A stretch of 10,812 nucleotides of DNA, taken from assembly GCA_014377155.1 (NCBI GenBank), contig JACMQD010000112.1, positions 1 to 10,812 of the forward strand. The letters are read 5' to 3'. Source of the stretch: Herminiimonas sp. Lineage in GTDB: Bacteria > Pseudomonadota > Gammaproteobacteria > Burkholderiales > Burkholderiaceae. The translations under genes were made by a program, and so were the position numbers. Shown piece by piece: positions 6,848-10,812 of the stretch. Below the pieces are notes generated by a model, which saw nothing but the letters and a program-made list of their open reading frames with translations, was not told where the DNA came from and made no database searches. How positions within the stretch are numbered: position 1 is the first letter of the stretch; the number at the start of each line of letters is the position of its first letter.

Positions 6848-7815
6848 CAGGTCGGCTTGTTTCGGGTGAATTCGATCATGCGCTTGAGCCCGAGCCATTG
6901 TTGCGCCCAGAAGCCAGTACCGTAATTGCGTCCCGCGCCCTGTGCCGAGGACAACTGGTCGCGCACGCCGGTCGGCTCGAAGGTCCTGCCAAAATCAGCA
7001 GTGCGAAACAGGATGTCCCAGATCGGAAACAGCACGGCAAAATTATGCGCGCCCAGGGCTTCCCTGGCGGTTGATTCCTGGCCGATGGCGTGATGCAGCC
7101 GGTGGTAGCGGGGCGACACCAGCAGGCGCTCGCCGATGGCGCCGAAATGCAGGCGCACGTTAGCATGCGACAGGCTTTCCAGCATCCGCGACGCGACCAC
7201 CAGCATCATGTATTGCCCGGGATGGACACCGATGGCCAGCGCAATCACGCCCATGTACACATCACGCAACATGTCGTCGAGCACGTGATTGCGGTTGTCG
7301 CTCCACAGATTCATGTTTTGCTGGCTATGGTGCAGGCTATGCAGGCCCCACCACCAACCGATATGGTGCTCGGCACGGTGATACCAGTAATCGAACAGGT
7401 CCAGCACCACCAGATACACCAGGAAACTGGTCAGCGGATTGTCGGTAATCCCGGGCCAGATGTTTTCCAGATTAAAGGCACTGACGCCTTCCAGGTGCAG
7501 CAGGCCGGCGACCTGATCCATGAGCGGATCGAGCAGCAAGAACACGAGGATCGGAAAGGCCCCCAAGCGGTGCAACGAGGTATAGACGAAATCGTTCCAG
7601 CGGGCGCGGCGGTCGGTGATGGCGTGTACCGGGATCCATGCTTCGAGCGGTCGCAATATCAAAAACAGCACGGCCAGCTCGAATAGCCCGATCAGGAACC
7701 ATTCGGTGCCCTCGAACGCCTCCTCGGCAAATTCACCGAAGCCGAGATGGAAGATCATTGGTTGTACCACCGCTTCGAACAGCCAGCCCTGCATCGCGCC
7801 GAGTAATTCCATCAT
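6847..7815 (-). CDS. Sterol desaturase / fatty acid hydroxylase family membrane di-iron protein
   Basis: A 322-residue integral membrane enzyme. The three histidine clusters of the family are intact: HRAEHH at about 146-151, HSLHH at 159-163 and HRLHH at 238-242, which together hold a non-haem di-iron centre for O2-dependent hydroxylation or desaturation of a lipid. Hydrophobic helices flank them, for example residues 39-57, 86-98, 129-144 and 187-208. The substrate cannot be told: characterised relatives act on sterols, fatty acids, carotenoids or ether lipids, and bacteria of this kind do not usually make sterols. The frame continues upstream to 7944, but that part overlaps the deacetylase gene in another frame. 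The start is one of two adjacent ATGs (7815 or 7812), which overlap the deacetylase stop by four bases or one. The EI24 gene overlaps its stop, so it sits mid-operon. Confidence 0.92.
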   Translation of the reverse strand: MMELLGAMQGWLFEAVVQPMIFHLGFGEFAEEAFEGTEWFLIGLFELAVLFLILRPLEAWIPVHAITDRRARWNDFVYTSLHRLGAFPILVFLLLDPLMDQVAGLLHLEGVSAFNLENIWPGITDNPLTSFLVYLVVLDLFDYWYHRAEHHIGWWWGLHSLHHSQQNMNLWSDNRNHVLDDMLRDVYMGVIALAIGVHPGQYMMLVVASRMLESLSHANVRLHFGAIGERLLVSPRYHRLHHAIGQESTAREALGAHNFAVLFPIWDILFRTADFGRTFEPTGVRDQLSSAQGAGRNYGTGFWAQQWLGLKRMIEFTRNKPT

Positions 7816-8621
7816 GGCGTTTTCACCGACTTTCTGGCGACGGCGAAAACGTCCCGGAAGTCGGGATGGTCGCGCAGCGTCGCAAAACAGAAGCCTTTTT
7901 TCTCCAGGCCGCTGATCAGGGGTTCGAGCACGGCCGGTGCCCACGGGTCCTTGCGCGACCAGATGCCGAGGTGCGCGACGAAAATGTCGCCGCTTTTCAG
8001 GCTGTCGAGCGATTTTTTAAGCAGTGTGGCGTTAGGTGCGGCGTCGCTGGACAGCTCGTCGCCCGAAAATCCGGCCGGCGCCCAGCCGACATGCCGATAG
8101 CCGCACTGCTCGCCAGCGCGGCGCAAGCCCGGCGTCAGGCGTCCGCCCGGGGCGCGCCAGATCGGGTCGAGGGCAGCACCCGTCAACTGCTGGAAACGGT
8201 GGTCGACACGCTTGAGCTCGGTACAGTACTGGGCCGGGGTCCAAGGCGCTTTCTTTCCGGCATTCGGGCCGAACTGCGGTTTCATTTCCAGCCTACCGTC
8301 CGACAGGTCGCGCTGCACGTAGACATGATCGAAGGTATGGGTGCCGAACGCATGGCCTTCGGCCAGGCGCGCTTTCCAGTACGGCGCCCAGGCCGGATCG
8401 AGCGAATAATCGCCGTTGACGGTTTTTTCATTAGCCAGGAAGAAAGTCGCCTTGATGCGGTGCCGCACCAGAGTTTGCGCGACGAATTCTGCCTGCGACT
8501 GACTGCCGGTGTCGAAACTCAGGTAAATCGTGCCGCGGCAGGTATCGGCGGCTTCAGCATGGCCGACGCCGCCCGTTGCCAGAGCGGCGCTTGCAACGGC
8601 AGCCAGGACGACGCGGCGCAT
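7812..8621 (-). CDS. Secreted polysaccharide deacetylase (NodB-homology) family protein
   Basis: A 269-residue member of carbohydrate esterase family 4. An N-terminal signal peptide (RR, a hydrophobic Ala/Val core, probable cleavage after AEA near residue 24) sends it to the periplasm or outside. NodB motif 1 reads SFDTG: D37 keeps the catalytic-base position but the metal-binding second Asp is T38. Motif 2 is intact, HTFDH at 95-99. RAP at 156-158 fits motif 3, and GDIFVAHLG with H217 fits motif 5. The Asp-to-Thr change may be a trait of a subfamily with altered metal binding, or may mean reduced deacetylase activity, so the substrate (chitin-like polymer, peptidoglycan or exopolysaccharide) is open. 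The gene lies 2 bases after the propeller gene and overlaps the desaturase start, so all three are probably on one message. Confidence 0.9.
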   Translation of the reverse strand: MRRVVLAAVASAALATGGVGHAEAADTCRGTIYLSFDTGSQSQAEFVAQTLVRHRIKATFFLANEKTVNGDYSLDPAWAPYWKARLAEGHAFGTHTFDHVYVQRDLSDGRLEMKPQFGPNAGKKAPWTPAQYCTELKRVDHRFQQLTGAALDPIWRAPGGRLTPGLRRAGEQCGYRHVGWAPAGFSGDELSSDAAPNATLLKKSLDSLKSGDIFVAHLGIWSRKDPWAPAVLEPLISGLEKKGFCFATLRDHPDFRDVFAVARKSVKTP

Positions 8622-8623
8622 GC

Positions 8624-9592
8624 TTACAGCCGCGACGCGTGATTAATGAAATACACGCCATGCGGTGAACGGCCGACCGGGATCAGCTTGATCACCTTGC
8701 GCGACGCGACGTCGATGACGGCGACTTTCTTGATCCATCGCAGCGTCACCCACAACGTCTTGCCGTCGTCGGTCAGTTCCATGCAGTCGGGACCGCCGGG
8801 CACATTGATCGTTCCGGTATTTTTCAGCGTTTCCTGGTCGATGATGTTGATGGTGTTGGAAATGCGATTCGACACGAAGGTGTTGCGCTTGTCGCCTGCC
8901 GAGCGGAAATTGTGGGCGCCCTCACCCGCCTGGATGCGTTTGACGGTTTTTTGTGCGCGCCAGTCGATGACTTCGACATAGTCACTGCCCATGATGCCCA
9001 CCAGCAGATACTTGTCATCCGGTGTCATGGCGATGCCGGCGGGAAGCTTGCCTACTGGAAGCGTCCATTTAACCTTTTGCGTCGCCAGGTCGATCGCGCT
9101 GACCTGGTCGCTGCCCTGCTGGGTAATGAACGCGGTCGAGCTGTCGGCGCTGAAAGCGACATGGCTTGGCATTTTTGGCAAGGGCAACCGTTTAACCAGT
9201 TTCAGTTCCTTGCCATCGTAGCCATAGATGTCGACGCGGTCGAGCCGCAGCGCATTGGAAACGAACCATTTCTGATCCGGCGAAAAGCCGATTTGGTAAG
9301 GATCGGAAATATCCTTGAGTCGACGCTGAATTTCGCCCGTCTTCGGATCGAGAAACACCAGCTCGTTGCCGACGGCGCTGGCCACGATCAGCGATTTGTT
9401 GTCGGGAGTCGCCATCAAGTGATGCGGCTCCTTGCCGATCGGGATCGACTTGATTTCCTGATAGGTTTTCTGGTCTAGCAAACTAATGGTGGCGTCACGC
9501 GAATTGAGCACGACCACGACTTGCGCCTGTGCAATCGATGCGGCCATCAGGCACAACGAGACGAAAAGACAACGACCGGAGAAACGTGACAT
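8624..9592 (-). CDS. Secreted seven-bladed YVTN-family beta-propeller protein
   Basis: A 322-residue exported protein with a signal peptide (probable cleavage after AQA, residue 23). The mature part is a chain of seven repeats of about 40-43 residues. Each has a P-x-x-[hydrophobic] strand, D-rich turns and a V-x-V-I-D type strand: PHHLMATPD, PYQIGFSPD, PSHVAFSAD, PAGIAMTPD, AHNFRSAGD, PDCMELTDD and PHGVYF. The first mature strand (VVVVLNSRDATISLLD) is an incomplete blade that can close the ring with the last repeat. The family includes NirF-like and surface-layer-associated YVTN proteins; no haem-ligand or catalytic residue is recognised and no nir genes are nearby. A binding or scaffold role in the periplasm or at the cell surface is likely. 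It is the first gene of the five-gene minus-strand operon, with the deacetylase 2 bases after its stop. Confidence 0.9.
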   Translation of the reverse strand: MSRFSGRCLFVSLCLMAASIAQAQVVVVLNSRDATISLLDQKTYQEIKSIPIGKEPHHLMATPDNKSLIVASAVGNELVFLDPKTGEIQRRLKDISDPYQIGFSPDQKWFVSNALRLDRVDIYGYDGKELKLVKRLPLPKMPSHVAFSADSSTAFITQQGSDQVSAIDLATQKVKWTLPVGKLPAGIAMTPDDKYLLVGIMGSDYVEVIDWRAQKTVKRIQAGEGAHNFRSAGDKRNTFVSNRISNTINIIDQETLKNTGTINVPGGPDCMELTDDGKTLWVTLRWIKKVAVIDVASRKVIKLIPVGRSPHGVYFINHASRL

Positions 9593-9626
9593 GGCAACCG
9601 TTCAAAATAGGAGAGTCGAGGTGAAC

Positions 9627-9632
9627 ATTTTA
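9627..9632 (-). promoter_or_regulatory. Possible -10 box for the minus-strand operon
   Basis: On the minus strand TAAAAT lies 34 bases before the propeller ATG, a fitting distance for a -10 element. No convincing -35 hexamer is seen 16-18 bases upstream, and no clear Shine-Dalgarno sequence precedes the ATG. The 233-base space between the propeller gene and the FKBP gene must hold the divergent promoters of both. Confidence 0.3.
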
Positions 9633-9782
9633 CCGCGAGCAAACCAAACAGGCACATTTTAATCATGCTGTAAACCATCGCAGTTCGACGGATCGACTTT
9701 GCCGTTTGGACAAGGTTGGGAGTGACATTGCGCGCAACTTGGCCGTCAAGACTGGCACAGGCCGAAAAGCGCCTCGATCACC

Positions 9783-9791
9783 TGCTACAAT
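9783..9791 (+). promoter_or_regulatory. Extended -10 promoter element for the FKBP gene
   Basis: TGCTACAAT fits the extended -10 pattern TG-n-TAnAAT and lies 34 bases before the FKBP ATG. No good -35 hexamer is present at the usual spacing, which extended -10 promoters tolerate. Transcription would start near 9798 and give a short leader carrying the AAGGAG ribosome-binding site at 9816-9821. Confidence 0.5.
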
Positions 9792-9825
9792 CCTGATCAA
9801 TATCCCATCCCAAAAAAGGAGCAAC

Positions 9826-10182
9826 ATGACCACGACCACTACCCCGTCAGGCCTGCAATACGAAGAAGTCAACGTCGGTACCGGCGCCGAAGCGAAAGCC
9901 GGCAATCACGTATCGGTGCACTACACCGGCTGGCTGCGCAATGACGACGGCAGCGCCGGCACGAAATTCGATTCGAGCAAGGACCGCAATGACCCATTCG
10001 AATTCGGCCTCGGCGCCGGGCAGGTCATCAAAGGCTGGGACGAAGGCGTACAGGGCATGAAGATCGGTGGCATCCGCAAGCTGATCATTCCGGCATCGCT
10101 GGGTTATGGCGCACGCGGTGCAGGCGGCGCGATCCCGCCAAATGCGACCCTGATTTTCGAAGTTGAACTTTTGGGCGTGTAA
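9826..10182 (+). CDS. FKBP-type peptidyl-prolyl cis-trans isomerase
   Basis: A 118-residue single-domain FKBP that speeds cis-trans isomerisation of X-Pro bonds and assists protein folding. There is no signal peptide, so it is cytoplasmic. Conserved pocket blocks are VHYTGWL at 31-37, KFDSS at 47-51, VIKGWDEGV at 67-75 with the pocket Trp71, [20 protein letters not shown] at 88-107 and the closing strand LIFEVELL at 109-116. The length matches small FKBPs and no extra domain is present. The frame is open from 9706, but the ATG at 9826 is chosen: AAGGAG at 9816-9821 sits four bases before it and the FKBP fold begins at once (PSGLQYEEV). A small lipoprotein gene follows after 13 bases, probably on the same message. 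Confidence 0.96.
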   Translation: MTTTTTPSGLQYEEVNVGTGAEAKAGNHVSVHYTGWLRNDDGSAGTKFDSSKDRNDPFEFGLGAGQVIKGWDEGVQGMKIGGIRKLIIPASLGYGARGAGGAIPPNATLIFEVELLGV

Positions 10183-10195
10183 TCGCGCTATTGCC

Positions 10196-10399
10196 ATGCG
10201 ATCGATCAAATTCCTTGCGGCGAGCGCCGCATGTGGCACGCTGCTGATGCTTAGCACAGGCTGCGCCGTGGTGTCTGTCGCCGCCAGTGTCGTCAGCGTC
10301 GGGGTGTCAGTCGGCTCGACGGCCGTTGGCGTCGCCTCGTCTGTCGTATCGGGCACCGTCAGCGCCGGCTCGGCGGTCGTCGGCGCGGTGGTCAACTGA
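10196..10399 (+). CDS. Small Val/Ser/Gly-rich putative lipoprotein
   Basis: A 67-residue protein starting MRSIKFLAASAACG. It has a short basic N-terminus, a hydrophobic core and a lipobox-like LSTGC at about 19-23, so it is probably exported and lipidated on Cys23. The usual Leu at -3 is replaced by Ser, which leaves some doubt. The mature part of about 44 residues is almost only Val, Ala, Ser, Gly and Thr in a loose repeat (VVS, SVGVS, AVGVAS, VVSGTVS, VVGAVV) and ends in Asn; it looks able to insert in a membrane or self-associate. No enzymatic motif is present and the function is unknown. An upstream ATG at 10163 lies inside the FKBP gene and would spoil the signal peptide, so the ATG at 10196 is preferred. 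It starts 13 bases after the FKBP stop, without a clear Shine-Dalgarno sequence. Confidence 0.7.
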   Translation: MRSIKFLAASAACGTLLMLSTGCAVVSVAASVVSVGVSVGSTAVGVASSVVSGTVSAGSAVVGAVVN

Positions 10400-10421
10400 A
10401 CGATTCAATTGCATGAATGGC

Positions 10422-10455
10422 CTTGTCCTGCTCGCGTCAGCATGTGCAGGACAAG
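10422..10455. terminator. Perfect 10-bp-stem inverted repeat between convergent genes
   Basis: CTTGTCCTGC (10422-10431) and GCAGGACAAG (10446-10455) are exact inverted copies around a 14-base loop. The hairpin lies in the 89-base gap between the lipoprotein gene and the convergent acyltransferase gene, where a bidirectional terminator is expected. Neither strand has a T-run after the stem, so classical intrinsic termination is uncertain; a Rho-associated stem or a protein-binding site is also possible. Confidence 0.4.
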
Positions 10456-10488
10456 ACCGGCGCAATGGTTCTCACAGGCAGGCTCGCA

Positions 10489-10812
10489 CTACCACATTCC
10501 CATCAGTGCCAGCAGTACCAGCTTTTCGAATTCCGGCTCGAAGCGGCGGATGATGTCATGCGGATCGTCGGCTATTTCATCGTCGATGACGATGCCGAAC
10601 TGTACCCCGCCGTTGTAGCTCAGGATTGAAACACCGACCCCGATCTCGCCCGATTGCGGCACCCAGAACATGATCTGGTCGAGTTGACTACCAGCCAGAT
10701 AAGGCGGCGCCTGCGGAGCCGGGACGTTGCTCATCACCGCTGTGGCTTTTTTCGAGAAATACGTCTGAATCTCGCCCTGAACCTGCTTCGGCGTCGCCCC
10801 CAGCACGCCTAG
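10489..10812 (-). CDS. WS/DGAT-family acyltransferase, C-terminal part (5' end outside window)
   Basis: The last 107 codons of a gene that enters from the right edge; the frame is open to the last base, so an apparent GTG start at 10806 is not the true start. The visible part matches the C-terminal domain of wax ester synthase / acyl-CoA:diacylglycerol acyltransferases (the DUF1298 region). It has MSNVPAPQAPPYLAGSQLDQ, the family NVPGP-type turn with Ala for Gly, then IMFWVPQSG, GVGVSILSYNGGVQFGIVID and a DDPHDIIRRF end segment. Such enzymes esterify fatty alcohols or diacylglycerol with acyl-CoA to make storage wax esters or triacylglycerol. The catalytic HHxxxDG motif belongs to the N-terminal half, outside the window, so activity cannot be judged. 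It is transcribed towards the FKBP-lipoprotein pair. Confidence 0.88.
   Translation of the reverse strand, partial: LGVLGATPKQVQGEIQTYFSKKATAVMSNVPAPQAPPYLAGSQLDQIMFWVPQSGEIGVGVSILSYNGGVQFGIVIDDEIADDPHDIIRRFEPEFEKLVLLALMGMW

Noticed and set aside
6044..6925. Long plus-strand reading frame, rich in Gln, Arg and His
   Set aside because: It lies antisense to the EI24 gene and the end of the desaturase gene. Its composition is what antisense of Leu/Ala-rich membrane code gives, and no domain is seen.
7638..8642. 334-codon plus-strand reading frame
   Set aside because: It lies antisense to the deacetylase and desaturase genes, which have clear family motifs and coupled starts; the antisense product shows no domain.
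9609..9662. Plus-strand GTG mini-ORF of 13 codons at 9621 with an AGGAG upstream
   Set aside because: It is very short and overlaps the likely minus-strand promoter; an AGGAG-GTG pair of this kind is easily due to chance.
9706..9825. N-terminal extension of the FKBP protein by 40 residues
   Set aside because: It would run through the extended -10 element and the AAGGAG site; the ATG at 9826 follows the ribosome-binding site and begins the FKBP fold.

Overview
The window looks like part of a betaproteobacterial chromosome. The gene families, the moderately high GC content and the extended -10 style promoter (TGCTACAAT) suggest Burkholderiales, perhaps Oxalobacteraceae. This placement is inferred from gene content only; no rRNA or other taxonomic marker is present. 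No tRNA or rRNA gene, insertion sequence, integrase, CRISPR array or replication origin was found. Nearly all the DNA is coding; the longest non-coding gaps are about 220-235 bases.

Layout. (1) Bases 1-1558, plus strand: the end of a urease accessory operon, with the C-terminus of ureE, then ureF (start overlapping the ureE stop) and ureG. These proteins deliver nickel to urease; the structural genes should lie to the left. (2) Bases 1778-5122, plus strand: a signalling module of a soluble hybrid histidine kinase with a C-terminal receiver, a 136-residue protein of unknown function, and a two-domain KaiC-like ATPase. The last two genes are tightly spaced, and kaiC has a strong Shine-Dalgarno sequence inside the end of the small gene. 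No kaiA or kaiB is present, and the KaiC lacks the clock phosphorylation sites. (3) Bases 9592-5163, minus strand: five tightly packed, probably co-transcribed genes. In order of transcription they encode a secreted seven-blade YVTN propeller, a secreted polysaccharide deacetylase-like protein, a sterol-desaturase-family membrane di-iron protein, an EI24/CysZ-like membrane protein and a short CinA/MoaB-fold protein. (4) Bases 9826-10399, plus strand: a cytoplasmic FKBP-type prolyl isomerase and a tiny Val/Ser/Gly-rich putative lipoprotein. (5) Bases 10812-10489, minus strand: the C-terminus of a WS/DGAT-type acyltransferase that continues past the right edge. A perfect 10-bp-stem inverted repeat separates the last two convergent genes.

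How the genes may work together. The urease genes form one well understood pathway. The kinase, small protein and KaiC-like genes look like a self-contained signalling cassette: the kinase has no transmembrane sensor, so its input may come through its coiled coil or from the partner proteins. The minus-strand operon mixes envelope and lipid functions (secreted propeller, secreted deacetylase, membrane desaturase, EI24 protein) with a CinA-like enzyme. The close packing implies co-expression, but no single pathway is evident. The best candidate for an undescribed system is the kinase, small protein and KaiC-like cassette.
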